Positions 44,520 through 54,288 are shown, counted from the first letter of the stretch. The stretch: 64,000 nt of DNA from Paenibacillus nanensis (GCF_003583765.1 NZ_QXQA01000011.1:62001-126000), one strand, 5' to 3'. Numbers and translations: made by a program. Notes: a model not told the origin generated them from the sequence alone.

Positions 44520-44600
44520 ATGCGGAATCTAAACGATATGAGCAACCATCATCATGGCGATAGCCGCAGCGTAGTCCTCCCTGGCGTCTTCCATCATTGA
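44520..44600 (+). CDS. BmrB-like regulatory leader peptide (26 aa)
   Basis: A short frame with a good SD (AAAGGAG, 9 nt before ATG). The peptide starts MRNLNDMSNHHHGDS and ends LPGVFHH, with five His. It is followed by two hairpins and a terminator, then the drug exporter pair. In Bacillus subtilis the bmrCD genes are preceded by the leader bmrB, and ribosome-targeting antibiotics relieve a terminator through it. The layout here is the same, although the peptide is shorter and no sequence match was tested. Confidence 0.65.
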   Translation: MRNLNDMSNHHHGDSRSVVLPGVFHH

Positions 44601-44627
44601 ATGCGAGAGCATGTTATCGAATTCATG

Positions 44628-44716
44628 AGGCGCAGGGTTACGTGACCGTAATCGTGCGCCTTTATTGTGCCTTTAGACGGTTATCTCTGAGCGATCGGCG
44701 AGGGGATAACCGGTCT
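44628..44716 (+). promoter_or_regulatory. Leader hairpins upstream of the attenuator
   Basis: Hairpin 1: AGGCGCA (44628-44634) with TGCGCCT (44655-44661), extended inside by GTTACG/CGTAAT. Hairpin 2: AGAC and GGTTATC (44675-44685) with GATAACC and GTCT (44705-44716). They could act as alternative folds whose formation depends on ribosome position in the leader. Confidence 0.55.
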
Positions 44717-44727
44717 TTGGCGGGTAA

Positions 44728-44757
44728 AAGCGTGTCGTTACGGCGACATGCTTTTTT
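44728..44757 (+). terminator. Attenuator terminator upstream of the exporter genes
   Basis: AAGCGTGTCG pairs over 10 bp (one wobble) with CGACATGCTT around TTACGG, followed by TTTT. It lies between the promoter and the first exporter gene, so it must be read through for expression. Confidence 0.75.
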
Positions 44758-44847
44758 GTTTGCATTTGGAAAACTATGCTTTGCCCAAGGCAGTGCCGTC
44801 AATGCGGGCGGATTGTCTAAGGGCCTTCGGAAGGTGTGAAAAAAATT

Positions 44848-46596
44848 ATGTTTGGTGTACTTACAAAATTGGGATGGTATTTCCGTCAGGAGTGGAAACG
44901 ATACACCATTGCCATTATGCTGCTGGTGCTGACTGGCGTAGTCGATGTCATTCCTCCATGGCTGCTCGGCTACATTGTGGACGGGATCAGCCAGAACCTG
45001 CTGGGCGACTCGGAGTTCCAGCGCATCATGTTCTTTTGGATCGGGCTGACGGTTATTGGTTATCTGATGACTTATGTGTGGCATTACAAGCTGTTCGGCG
45101 GCGCCTTCGTGCTGGAGCGGCTGCTTCGGTCGAGCTTGATGCGGCATTTCCTCCGGATGACGCCGACGTTCTACGAGCGCAACCGGACGGGCGACCTGAT
45201 GGCGCGCGCGACGAACGACCTTGGCGCGGTGGCGACGACGGCGGGCTTCGGTATTTTGACGCTGGTGGACTCGACGCTTTTTATGATCACGATTCTTATC
45301 GTCATGGCGGCGACGATCAGCTTGAAGCTGACGATTGCGGCACTGCTTCCGCTGCCTCTCATGGCGCTGGCGATGTCCTATTACGGCAAAAAAATTCACG
45401 AACGCTTCATGGAAGCCCAGGACGCGTTCGGCGAGATGAACGACCAGGTGCTGGAGTCGGTGGCCGGCGTGCGCGTCATTCGCGCTTTCGTGCAGGAAGA
45501 GGCGAGCGAGGCGCGGTTTAACGCCAAAACCGATGAGGTGCTGGGCAAAAATATCGCCGTCGCCAAAATCGACGCGCTATTCGAGCCAACGATGAAAATT
45601 CTCGTCGGCTCCAGTTATTTGATCGGTCTCTGCTACGGCGGTTATCTGGTATTCCATAATGAAATTACGCTTGGCGAACTGGTATCATTTAATATTTTCC
45701 TTGGAATGCTCATTTGGCCGATGTTCGCGATCGGCGAGCTGATTAACATTATGCAGCGCGGTAACGCCTCGCTTGACCGCGTGAACGAGACGCTCGGCTA
45801 CAAGCCGGATGTGAAGGAGTCGGAATCGCCTGTCGCCGTAAGCGAACCGGCGCTGATCGAATTCGAGAAGGTGACGTTCAAGTACCCGTCCTCGGAAGTA
45901 AACAATTTGCAGGACGTGACGGTGAAGCTGCGCCAAGGCGGCACGCTTGGAATTGTGGGCCGCACAGGCAGCGGCAAAACGACGCTGCTGAAGCAGCTGC
46001 TTCGCGAATATCCGCTCGGAGAAGGCAGTATCCGGATTTCCGGCGTGCCGCTTGGCGATATTAAAATCGAACAGGTGCTGGGCTGGATCGGTTATGTGCC
46101 GCAGCAGCCGATTCTGTTCTCCAAGACGATTCGCGAGAACATCTTTTTTGGACGCTCCGACGCTACCGACGAAGATTTGCAGCGCGCGCTGGAGCGCGCA
46201 TCGTTCGCGAAGGACATCGCGTTCCTGCCGGACGGACTTGATACGCTGGTCGGCGAGAAGGGCGTTGCGTTATCCGGCGGCCAAAAGCAGCGGGTCAGCA
46301 TCGCCCGCGCTTTGATCGCGGATCCGGAAATTTTGATGCTGGACGACGCGCTGTCCGCCGTCGACGCGAAGACGGAAGCCGAGATTATCGAAGGCATCCG
46401 CACGGAGCGCGCAGGCAAGACCACTTTAATTACAACGCACAGGCTGTCCGCGGTGCAGCATGCGGATTGGATTATCGTCATGGACGAAGGCAAAATCGTC
46501 GAAGAAGGCACGCATGACCGCTTGCTGGCAAGAGGCGGCTGGTACCGCGAGCAATATGACCGCCAGCAATTGGAAGCTTCAATCGAAACTGAATAG
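44848..46596 (+). CDS. bmrC: Heterodimeric ABC multidrug exporter subunit, BmrC-like
   Basis: Half-transporter with six membrane helices (about 1-320) and an ATPase domain. Walker A GRTGSGKTT (Lys377) and signature LSGGQKQRVSIARAL are intact, but the Walker B glutamate is Asp (MLDDALSAVD, Asp500), the hallmark of the degenerate site in BmrC-type subunits. Start MFGVLTKLGWYF aligns with my recollection of B. subtilis BmrC; a GTG at 44836 is an alternative. 582 aa, near the 585 of BmrC. It is followed after 19 bp by the bmrD-like gene. Expected to export drugs from the membrane, controlled by the leader attenuator. Confidence 0.88.
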   Translation: MFGVLTKLGWYFRQEWKRYTIAIMLLVLTGVVDVIPPWLLGYIVDGISQNLLGDSEFQRIMFFWIGLTVIGYLMTYVWHYKLFGGAFVLERLLRSSLMRHFLRMTPTFYERNRTGDLMARATNDLGAVATTAGFGILTLVDSTLFMITILIVMAATISLKLTIAALLPLPLMALAMSYYGKKIHERFMEAQDAFGEMNDQVLESVAGVRVIRAFVQEEASEARFNAKTDEVLGKNIAVAKIDALFEPTMKILVGSSYLIGLCYGGYLVFHNEITLGELVSFNIFLGMLIWPMFAIGELINIMQRGNASLDRVNETLGYKPDVKESESPVAVSEPALIEFEKVTFKYPSSEVNNLQDVTVKLRQGGTLGIVGRTGSGKTTLLKQLLREYPLGEGSIRISGVPLGDIKIEQVLGWIGYVPQQPILFSKTIRENIFFGRSDATDEDLQRALERASFAKDIAFLPDGLDTLVGEKGVALSGGQKQRVSIARALIADPEILMLDDALSAVDAKTEAEIIEGIRTERAGKTTLITTHRLSAVQHADWIIVMDEGKIVEEGTHDRLLARGGWYREQYDRQQLEASIETE

Positions 46597-46615
46597 ATAG
46601 GAGGCGTGAAGAACA

Positions 46616-48649
46616 ATGGGCACGACAGGCAAACGATTGTTTGGGTACGCCATGCTGTATAAAAAACCGATTCTGATCGCGCTTCTGCTGCTTGTCCTGG
46701 CTGTATGCGCGGAGCTGACGGGTCCGCTCATCGCCAAAAGGATGATCGACCAGAACATACTCGGAATCGAGAAAAAATGGCATGAGGTGGACGGCGAGCA
46801 GCCGTACGCCGTTCAATATGACGGCAAATGGTATAAACGCGAGGACCGGTTCCCGGAGGAGGACGGCAGCGGCCAAGGAACGACGGCTCGCGTGCTGCAA
46901 GTGGAGCGGAGCTATTACTTCTTGGCCGGCGATTTGCAGTTTGAAGGCGGCAAACGTACCGTTACGGGCAATGAGCTGACGGTCACGGACGAGACATCGG
47001 GGCAAAGCGCCGTCTACCCCGTGACGAAGCTGACGACGAAGGAGCTGTACGCTTTCTACAAGCCGGAGGTTCCGGGTTTGCTGCGTCTTGCGGCGCTTTA
47101 TTTCGGCCTGCTGCTGCTGGTTGCGGCATTTACGTACGGGCAGCGCCTGATGCTGCAGACTTCCGCGAACAAGATCGTGCGCAAAATGCGGAACGACGTC
47201 TATGCGCACACGCAGCGTCTTCCGGTGAACTATTACGATAACTTGGCCGCGGGTCAAGTCGTCTCCCGCATCACGAACGATACGGAGGCGATCCGGGAGC
47301 TGTATGTGGGCGTGCTGGCTAACTTTTTTACGGGAACGATTTATATGGTCGCCATCTTTGGCGCGTTGTTCCTGCTGGATACCCGCCTTGCGCTCATTAC
47401 GCTGCCGCTTATTCCGATTCTAATCGCGTGGATTATTATTTACCGGAAATTCGCGGCGAAATACAACCGCATCATTCGCTCGAAGCTGAGCGAAATTAAC
47501 GCGATGATTAACGAATCGATTCAAGGCATGACGATCATCCAGGCGTTCCGCCGTCAGAAAGAGACGACGAAGGAATTTGCCGAGATGAACGATTATTATT
47601 TTAAATATCAAAATAAGATGCTCAGCCTGAACTCCATTACGTCCCATAACCTGGTGAACGTCGTGCGGAACGTGCTGTTCCTCATTGTGATCTGGCTGTT
47701 CTGGGGCGACTCGCTGGGCGCGCTCGTAACAGTGGGCGTGCTGTACGCCTACGTCGATTATATGAACCGAATGTTCGCTCCGATTGTCGGTATCGTGAAC
47801 CAGCTGTCCAATCTCGAGACGGCGCGCGTCTCCGCGGAGCGCGTGTTCAAGCTGATGGACGAGGAAGGCCTCGAGGTGGCGAAGGGCCGGATGGAGCGCT
47901 ATAAAGGCGACGTGGTGTTCGAGAACGTATCATTTGCTTACAAGAAGGACGAATATGTGCTGAAAAATATTTCGTTCCACGCGCGCCAAGGCGAGACCGT
48001 CGCTTTGGTCGGGCATACCGGTTCGGGCAAAAGCTCGATTCTGAACCTGCTGTTCCGGTTCTACGATTTGGCGGACGGCAAAGGACGAATCGTCGTGGAC
48101 GGCACCGACGTGCGCGACATTCCGAAGCAGCTGCTTCGCCAGCATATGGGCATCGTGCTGCAGGATCCGTTCCTGTTCACGGGAACGATTGCTTCGAACG
48201 TGAGCCTCGACGATCCGTCGATCTCGCGCGAGAAGGTCGTGCAGGCGCTGAAGGACGTCGGCGCCTACGACATGTTCATGCAGCTGCCGGGCGGCATCGA
48301 CGCGCCGGTTATCGAGAAGGGTGCCACGCTGTCGGCTGGTCAGCGGCAGCTGATCTCCTTCGCGCGGGCGCTGGCGTTCGACCCGGCGATCTTGATTCTG
48401 GACGAAGCGACGGCCAGCATCGACACGGAGACGGAGGCGGTCATTCAAGCGGCGCTGGATGTGCTGAAGAAGGGGCGCACGACATTCGTCATCGCGCACC
48501 GGCTGTCGACGATCCGCCAAGCGGATCAAATTCTGGTGCTGGACCGCGGCGTCATCGTCGAGCGCGGCAACCACGACACGCTGATGGAGCAGCATGGCAA
48601 GTACTATGCGATGTACCAGCTTCAGCAGGGCTCGGTACAGCCGGCTTAA
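46616..48649 (+). CDS. bmrD: Heterodimeric ABC multidrug exporter subunit, BmrD-like
   Basis: Partner half-transporter, 677 aa, similar to the 673 of BmrD. Six membrane helices with a large extracellular insertion between helices 1 and 2 (about residues 45-145), as in BmrD. The ATPase domain has Walker A GHTGSGKSS and Walker B ILILDEATAS with the catalytic Glu597; the signature is LSAGQRQLISFARAL, with Ala replacing the first Gly. It supplies the Walker B glutamate for the functional site of the pair. GGAGGCGTG precedes the ATG. Confidence 0.9.
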   Translation: MGTTGKRLFGYAMLYKKPILIALLLLVLAVCAELTGPLIAKRMIDQNILGIEKKWHEVDGEQPYAVQYDGKWYKREDRFPEEDGSGQGTTARVLQVERSYYFLAGDLQFEGGKRTVTGNELTVTDETSGQSAVYPVTKLTTKELYAFYKPEVPGLLRLAALYFGLLLLVAAFTYGQRLMLQTSANKIVRKMRNDVYAHTQRLPVNYYDNLAAGQVVSRITNDTEAIRELYVGVLANFFTGTIYMVAIFGALFLLDTRLALITLPLIPILIAWIIIYRKFAAKYNRIIRSKLSEINAMINESIQGMTIIQAFRRQKETTKEFAEMNDYYFKYQNKMLSLNSITSHNLVNVVRNVLFLIVIWLFWGDSLGALVTVGVLYAYVDYMNRMFAPIVGIVNQLSNLETARVSAERVFKLMDEEGLEVAKGRMERYKGDVVFENVSFAYKKDEYVLKNISFHARQGETVALVGHTGSGKSSILNLLFRFYDLADGKGRIVVDGTDVRDIPKQLLRQHMGIVLQDPFLFTGTIASNVSLDDPSISREKVVQALKDVGAYDMFMQLPGGIDAPVIEKGATLSAGQRQLISFARALAFDPAILILDEATASIDTETEAVIQAALDVLKKGRTTFVIAHRLSTIRQADQILVLDRGVIVERGNHDTLMEQHGKYYAMYQLQQGSVQPA

Positions 48650-48692
48650 ACGGCGGCAGAATGGCGAGCTTTGCATGTGCGTTTAAAGGGAA

Positions 48693-48728
48693 GGACGGAG
48701 AAGACCTTGGGTCTGCTCCGTCCTTTTT
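48693..48728 (+). terminator. Intrinsic terminator of the bmr operon
   Basis: GGACGGAG pairs with CTCCGTCC, with inner AGACC/GGTCT, followed by TTTTT. Confidence 0.85.
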
Positions 48729-48779
48729 GGTGTGCGGAGTTCGGTCCCTCTGGAACCATGATTAGCGGGAAAAAGCAGC

Positions 48780-49515
48780 GCGTAGCGAGCTTAAATGTGC
48801 TGGGTGGGGGTGGAGAGGAGTAATAGTAGCGTGTGGCGAGCTTAAAGGTGTCGGGAGGAGGTGGAGAGGAGGGATAGTAGCGTGAGGCGAGCTTAAATGT
48901 GCTGGGTGGGGGTGGAGAGGAGTAATAGTAGCGTGTGGCGGGCTTACAGGTGTCGGGAGGAGGTGGAGAGGAGTAATAGTAGCGTGTGGAGAGCTTAAAA
49001 GGTGTCGGGAGGAGGTGGAGAGGAGTAATAGTAGCGTGTGGCGAGCTTAAAGGTGTCGGGAGGAGGTGGAGAGGAGGGATAGTAGCGTGAGGCGAGCTTA
49101 AAGGTGTCGGGAGGAGGTGGAGAGGAGGGATAGTAGCGTGAGGCGAGCTTAAAGGTGCTGGGTGGGGGTGGAGAGGAGTAATAGTAGCGTGAGGCGAGCT
49201 TAAAGGTGTCGGGAGGAGGTGGAGAGGAGTAATAGTAGCGTGAGGCGAGCTTAAATGTGCTGGGTGGGGGTGGAGAGGAGTAATAGTAGCGTGTGGCGAG
49301 CTTAAAGGTGTCGGGAGTAGGTGGAGAGGAGGAATAGTAGCGTGTGGCGAGCTTATATGTGCTGGAAGAAGGTGGAGAGGAGTAATAGTAGCGTGTGGCG
49401 AGCTTAAAGGTGTCGGGAGGAGGTGGAGAGGAGGGATAGTAGCGTGAGGCGAGCTTAAAGGTGCTGGGAGGTGGGAGAGAGAGGAGTAATAGTAACATGA
49501 GGCGAGCTTAATGTG
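48780..49515. repeat. 51-bp minisatellite, about 15 copies
   Basis: A unit containing AGTAATAGTAGCGTGTGGCG, AGCTTAAAGGTGTCGGG and AGGTGGAGAGG recurs every 51-52 bp from about 48785 to 49502. Two main variants alternate (GTGTCGGGAGGAGG and GTGCTGGGTGGGGG). The minus strand is open over much of it because 51 is a multiple of three, giving a 17-residue Tyr/Ser/Pro-rich repeat, but there is no SD and an indel near 48990 breaks the frame. Probably non-coding. Confidence 0.85.
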
Positions 49516-49561
49516 CCGAGAGGGTGTTTGCGCGGATACAGCCGGTTCCGCCGCCTAAAGG

Positions 49562-49589
49562 AAAAAGCCCTGACATCATCAGGGCTTTT
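49562..49589. terminator. Bidirectional terminator
   Basis: AAAAGCCCTGA pairs with TCAGGGCTTTT around a 5-nt loop. It ends the chemoreceptor gene on the minus strand. Confidence 0.85.
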
Positions 49590-49600
49590 GATGAACTACG

Positions 49601-51346
49601 TTAGGTTTTAAAGCGGCTGACCGCGTCCTTGAGATTGCTTGCCATCGAGCGAAGCTGCTCGGAGGCGCTGGCGACTTCCTGCATGGAGGCCAGCTGCTCT
49701 TCCGATGCGGCGGCTACTCGCTGAGCGTTGCTAGCGGAATCGTGCGTAATTTGCTCCAGCTGGTCCAGCGAAGCGGCTACCTGCTCGCTGCTCGCGGACA
49801 TTTGCTGGGCGGCGGCGGATACTTCCTGCACCTGCTCCGATACTTGCTTGATGGATTCCACAATCGAGCGGAACGCCTCTTCCGCTTGCTTGGAGACGGC
49901 CGAGCCGGTGCGAACCGCGGATACCGAATGCTCCATCGCGCTTGCCGCTTCCCTGGAACGGCTGCCGATCGAGGTGAGAATGGCGCCGATTTGATCGGAG
50001 GAGGCTTTGGAGCGTTCGGCTAGCTTCCGGATCTCGACAGCAACAACCGCAAAGCCCTTGCCGTGCTCGCCGGCGCGGGCGGCCTCGATGGAAGCGTTCA
50101 GGGCAAGCAGATTGGTCTGGTTCGCCACTTCGCTGATCATGCCCAAAATATCGCTAATCTGATCGCTATGCTCCTTCAATTCGTGGAGAACCGAAACGGT
50201 ATGCTCGATATGCTGCTCGACTTCCTGCATTTGGCGCTGCGTATGCTCAATGACGGTTCCGCCTTCGGAAGCCAGAGCGGTTGTGCCCGCGGCCATTTCG
50301 GACACGGAAGACGCGGATTCCGCAATCCGGCCGATGCCGATGGCCATCTCGTTCATGGCGCGCTGGCATTCCTGGAAGCTTTGCAGCTGCGTATCGGAGC
50401 CGGCGGCCACCTCTTGAATCGCCGAGGTTACTTCCTCTGTCGCGCGCGAGGTTTGATCCGCGCTTTGCTGCATGCTTTCGGCCGCCCCCGCCAGCTCCGA
50501 CGTATTACTGCGAATCTCGCCGGTCAATTGGCGCAAGCTTGCGATCATTGCGTTAAAGGATTTCGACACTTGGCCGATTTCATTATTGGAACGAACGGGA
50601 ACGGCCAACGTCAAATCGCCGGCAGCCGCAAGCTCTGCCACCTCTGCCAAGCGCCGCAGGGGCTTCAGCACCAAGCGGACAAGAACGACGACGATGGCTA
50701 CTGCGGCGGCGATGAGAATGAGCGCCCACACAATGCTTTCAACAATCATCGAAACGATATTATTTTTCAGTTCATTTACATCAAAGTCCAGTCCAAAAAC
50801 GCCGACCGTGTTGCCTTGCGGATCTTCGATTTTTTTGAAATACGTAATCCATGAACCGATTTCGTCTTCATAGATCGGGGACCAAGCATCCCCCTTTTCC
50901 AGCGCAGTCTGGAAGGCAATGCTTGTAACGGATGGCATCGAGTAGGTCGCGCCCGGTCCAAAGCCTACTTTTTCAAGCTCGGCGTTGCCCTGAAGCATGG
51001 TGATGATGCTTTCTCCGTCCTGCTCCTTCACTTCGGGCAGGTAAATGTAGGCGCTTGTGATGTGCTCATTCCGCACCATGGCGTCAAATTTGTTGCGCAA
51101 AATAGTAAAAGGCTCCGATTCGCTCGTTTGTTGGTTCAGCAGTTCGTCGCTTGCATGGGTTGTCGTACCGAACTCAAATTCCATTTGATAACCCAATGTC
51201 GTGCCGGTGCTGACGATTTCATTGTCAAAAGCCCCCCTTTGGGCTGCATAGGACATCCATTGCGTCACGCTGATTACCGCGATTAATAAGACGGCCAAAA
51301 AAATAGAGCTAGTGACGACTAGACTCCGGTCTTTCCATTTGAACAT
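49601..51346 (-). CDS. Methyl-accepting chemotaxis protein
   Basis: A 581-aa chemoreceptor with an N-terminal membrane helix (about 10-32), a Cache-like extracellular sensor (about 33-190), a second helix (about 192-215), HAMP (about 215-270) and a long cytoplasmic coiled coil whose signalling tip reads [20 protein letters not shown]. The start at 51346 follows GAGGTG and gives [10 protein letters not shown] before the helix; the upstream extension has no SD. No chemotaxis genes are adjacent. Ligand unknown. Confidence 0.93.
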   Translation of the reverse strand: MFKWKDRSLVVTSSIFLAVLLIAVISVTQWMSYAAQRGAFDNEIVSTGTTLGYQMEFEFGTTTHASDELLNQQTSESEPFTILRNKFDAMVRNEHITSAYIYLPEVKEQDGESIITMLQGNAELEKVGFGPGATYSMPSVTSIAFQTALEKGDAWSPIYEDEIGSWITYFKKIEDPQGNTVGVFGLDFDVNELKNNIVSMIVESIVWALILIAAAVAIVVVLVRLVLKPLRRLAEVAELAAAGDLTLAVPVRSNNEIGQVSKSFNAMIASLRQLTGEIRSNTSELAGAAESMQQSADQTSRATEEVTSAIQEVAAGSDTQLQSFQECQRAMNEMAIGIGRIAESASSVSEMAAGTTALASEGGTVIEHTQRQMQEVEQHIEHTVSVLHELKEHSDQISDILGMISEVANQTNLLALNASIEAARAGEHGKGFAVVAVEIRKLAERSKASSDQIGAILTSIGSRSREAASAMEHSVSAVRTGSAVSKQAEEAFRSIVESIKQVSEQVQEVSAAAQQMSASSEQVAASLDQLEQITHDSASNAQRVAAASEEQLASMQEVASASEQLRSMASNLKDAVSRFKT

Positions 51347-51489
51347 AAAATTCCGCACCTCTTCATGTAGTAAGTGGATGTAAGAAGATTGTGTCGATTC
51401 TATCCCTAACCCTATCATAAAATTATTAGACAAATACCGACTTGAATGTTAGGAAAATGTCAGATTAAGAAGAACGGTGGAGGCGCAAA

Positions 51490-51527
51490 ACGGCTGCCGT
51501 ACCGCCTTAAAGCGGTGCGACAGCCGT
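51490..51527 (-). terminator. Terminator of the SLH esterase gene
   Basis: ACGGCTG pairs with CAGCCGT, with inner CCGC/GCGG, followed on the minus strand by TTTT. Confidence 0.65.
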
Positions 51528-51534
51528 CTGCATC

Positions 51535-54009
51535 CTATTCGAATCGCGCAATCAAGCGGCTTATAATAACTGCGGACTGCGCGCGGGTCGCATGGCGACC
51601 GGGACCGAAGGAGCCATCGGGGTAGCCCTCCATAATGGCTTCAGCGGTTAAACGTCTTACGGCGTCCTGCGCCCAGCCGCTAATCCGCCCAGCGTCTGTG
51701 AATGCGGCGGTCGGCCCGCCGCCTGCGCTGGAAGTCCCTTCGCTGAGCCTATCCAAAGCGCGCTCCCCAAGCGCGGCGATCTCCTCGCGGGTAATCGGCT
51801 CGCCGGGCCGGAACTTGCCGTCGCCGTCGCCGGTGACAATGCCTGCCGCCTCAGCAGCGGAGATGGCTTCCGCGTACCAATCGCTGCCGTCGACATCGGC
51901 GAACGGCGGTTCCGCCCCGGCCTCTACAGATAGACCAAGCGCATGCGCCAGCATGACCGTGAATTCCGCACGGGTGATGTCCGCATCCGGCGCGAACTCA
52001 TCGTCCGTGCGGCCAGCCGCGATGCCCTTCATGACGAGCGAATCAACCGCCGCTTTTGCCCAGTGCTTCTCCATATCCTTGAACCCGGCAGTCGCGGACT
52101 GAAGTCCATTCGCGAACAGATACGGCAGCCCTTGCTCGAAGCCTGAGGCCCATACGTCCATATCGTGGCCGCCGTTCACAATGCGAAGCTCAGCGGGACT
52201 TCCGGGCACGTCCTCCCATTTCTCGAACGGAAGGGCAAACAGATTGGAACGGTGAAGCTGCTCATACAGCGAGACGGCTTGCGCCTCCATGTTGTATTTG
52301 TGGGCGTCCTCCGGCAAGTCTTCTTTTTCGCTGAGATGGTTCCAGTCGTCATCGCCGGTCATTATATACATCGGAACCGGGAGCTTCTTCTTGGCATACT
52401 CTTTCAGAGCTTTTGGGTAGCCGAGTTCCGTCCAGCGCTCCGGATCGAACGGCTCGCCGAACGATCCGCGCTCGACCGCGCCGGAGGTGGCCGGCGCTTC
52501 GCCGTCCTGGATAGCGGGGCTGAGCAGGGTCGCGCCGCCGAACAGCTCCGGATGCGTAAGCGAATAACGGAGCGCGCCGTAGCCGCCCATCGAGAAGCCG
52601 ACCAGGCCTCTGCCTTCGCGGGAGGCCATCGTATTATAGCTGCTGTCGATCAAAGGAATCAGATCATGGATGAAGGCGGATTCGACTGAGCCGAATTTGT
52701 CCGAATCGACCCAATAGCTGTTGCCGGTAACCGGAGCGACGGCGATAACCGGCGGAATTCGTTTCTCCTCAATCATCGTATCGAGAATCGGCCAAAATGG
52801 ATCCCAGCTTGTTTCCGTTCCGCCGCTACCATGCAGCAGATATAGAACGGGATAGCGGGTTTTGTTGTCCGATTTGTATCCATGCGGGAGGTACAGTCGA
52901 TAATTCATTTCGCTTCCGTCCGCGGCATCGGCTGACAGAGCCGACAGTGAGGCCGTCTCCGTCGTAACGGTTCCTTTATGCTTTGGCGCGTATTGGCCGG
53001 CGTCATAAACGGGGCTAAGCGCATCGCTTTCCGAGCCCTCCAGCATGTAGAGCAAGCCGTCGCGGAAGCCCGTCAGCCAAAGGTCGGTATCATGCCCGCC
53101 GTCTATGATGCGCAGCTCGGCCGGATTGCCGGGCACATCCTCCCATTTCTCGAAGGGCAGGGCGAAAAGGTTTTTGCGGTGCAGCTCTTGGTACAGTTGG
53201 ACGGCCTGCACTTCCATATTGTATTTGTAGGCGTCCTCCGGCAGATCTTCCTTCTCGCTCAAATGATTCCAATCGTCGTCCCCGGCAAAAATATAAACCG
53301 GTACGCGATGCGGCTGCTTCGCGTAGCTCTCGAGCGCGGACAAGTAGTTTTTCGCCGTCCAGACCTCCGGATCATAGGGGTCGCCGAACGAGCCGCGCTC
53401 GACTGCACCGGATGTCGCCGGCGGCTCATCCTTCTGAATCGCCGGACTCAGCAGGGTGGCGGCGCTGAATAGCTCGGGGTATTCCAGAGCATAACGAAGC
53501 GCGCCGTAACCGCCCATGGAATACCCCATCAGGTAGCGGCCGCTCCGATCCGCAGCCGTGTTGTAATCCTCGTCGATCTTGGCGATTAAATCTTGGGTGA
53601 CCGCCGATTCGTATGCGCCGAACTTGCCGGAATCGACCCAGTAGCTGTTGCCGGAGCTGGGAACCACCGCAATAACGGGATCTATGGAACCGCTTTCAAT
53701 CATGTCGTCAAGCGTATCCCAAAAGTCGTCCCAGCCGGTCTCGTCGCCGTGGCTGCCGTGAAGCAGGTAGAGAACGGGGTAGCCTTCGGCGCGTGCCTTG
53801 TCGTAGCCTTTCGGAAGATAAACCTTGTAAGTCAGTTCGTCGTTGCCTTTCGTAGAATCCCCGGCCAGCGCCTGCGAGGCGAACGTCACGACTTTCGTCG
53901 TTCGGTTCTTTTCGTTTCCGGCTTGAACAGGAGCCGGGCTTGCCGCAGCAGTCCATACGATAGCGGAGGCGACCAGCGCCGCCGCCAGCTTCTTCTTCCT
54001 GCGAGACAT
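51535..54009 (-). CDS. Surface-anchored double-domain esterase with SLH repeats
   Basis: An 824-aa secreted protein: signal peptide (about 1-30), two tandem esterase D/feruloyl-esterase-like alpha/beta hydrolase domains (about 40-325 and 340-635), then three S-layer homology repeats (about 645-824). Both catalytic domains keep the nucleophile motif (GYSMGG and GFSMGG), LLHGSHGDET or LLHGSGGTET, GDDDWNHLSE and the GGHD His, so both look active. SLH repeats tether it to the cell wall. The promoter holds a GntR operator and a cre-like site, linking it to the operon at 55 kb. It may remove ester-linked groups from an external substrate. Confidence 0.9.
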   Translation of the reverse strand: MSRRKKKLAAALVASAIVWTAAASPAPVQAGNEKNRTTKVVTFASQALAGDSTKGNDELTYKVYLPKGYDKARAEGYPVLYLLHGSHGDETGWDDFWDTLDDMIESGSIDPVIAVVPSSGNSYWVDSGKFGAYESAVTQDLIAKIDEDYNTAADRSGRYLMGYSMGGYGALRYALEYPELFSAATLLSPAIQKDEPPATSGAVERGSFGDPYDPEVWTAKNYLSALESYAKQPHRVPVYIFAGDDDWNHLSEKEDLPEDAYKYNMEVQAVQLYQELHRKNLFALPFEKWEDVPGNPAELRIIDGGHDTDLWLTGFRDGLLYMLEGSESDALSPVYDAGQYAPKHKGTVTTETASLSALSADAADGSEMNYRLYLPHGYKSDNKTRYPVLYLLHGSGGTETSWDPFWPILDTMIEEKRIPPVIAVAPVTGNSYWVDSDKFGSVESAFIHDLIPLIDSSYNTMASREGRGLVGFSMGGYGALRYSLTHPELFGGATLLSPAIQDGEAPATSGAVERGSFGEPFDPERWTELGYPKALKEYAKKKLPVPMYIMTGDDDWNHLSEKEDLPEDAHKYNMEAQAVSLYEQLHRSNLFALPFEKWEDVPGSPAELRIVNGGHDMDVWASGFEQGLPYLFANGLQSATAGFKDMEKHWAKAAVDSLVMKGIAAGRTDDEFAPDADITRAEFTVMLAHALGLSVEAGAEPPFADVDGSDWYAEAISAAEAAGIVTGDGDGKFRPGEPITREEIAALGERALDRLSEGTSSAGGGPTAAFTDAGRISGWAQDAVRRLTAEAIMEGYPDGSFGPGRHATRAQSAVIISRLIARFE

Positions 54010-54036
54010 GAACATCCCTCCAATTGACGAGTAGGG

Positions 54037-54055
54037 TAATTGGATCACCCAATTA
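54037..54055. promoter_or_regulatory. GntR operator 1 (esterase promoter)
   Basis: TAATTGGATCACCCAATTA has perfect 7-bp arms and a 5-bp spacer. It lies 28 bp before the esterase start and just after its predicted promoter (TTGACA at 54096-54101, TAGTAT 17 bp on, minus strand), so binding should repress. Confidence 0.75.
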
Positions 54056-54102
54056 TCCGCGCCATCTATACTAATATGGATAATTTAGGCTGTCAATACG
54101 AA

Positions 54103-54116
54103 ATGTAAGCGTTATA
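54103..54116. promoter_or_regulatory. Candidate CcpA (cre) site
   Basis: ATGTAAGCGTTATA matches the WTGWAARCGYWWWC-like consensus at 13 of 14 positions. It lies in the divergent region between the esterase and gntR genes, next to the esterase -35 box. Confidence 0.55.
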
Positions 54117-54163
54117 TTTTTCTTGACAGCGGTATCATTAGGCGGTTATTCTAGGTTTGTGGT

Positions 54164-54182
54164 TAATTGGATGACCCAATTG
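54164..54182. promoter_or_regulatory. GntR operator 2 (gntR promoter)
   Basis: TAATTGGATGACCCAATTG differs from operator 1 in the last base of the arm and one spacer base. It follows a TTGACA box (54124-54129), 107 bp before the gntR start, consistent with autoregulation. Confidence 0.7.
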
Positions 54183-54288
54183 CCGCTTTGCTTAAGCGCA
54201 AGTCCAATGAGCACGAAAGACAGGCGCGGCACTTGGCTTACAGGGCTTCAGCTGCCGTAAAAGCATGAACAGGTGAAAGGGTACGTAT

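Noticed and set aside
48995..49498. 167-aa Tyr/Ser/Pro-rich repeat protein
   Set aside because: Open only because the 51-bp repeat is a multiple of three; no SD or signal sequence, and an indel interrupts it.
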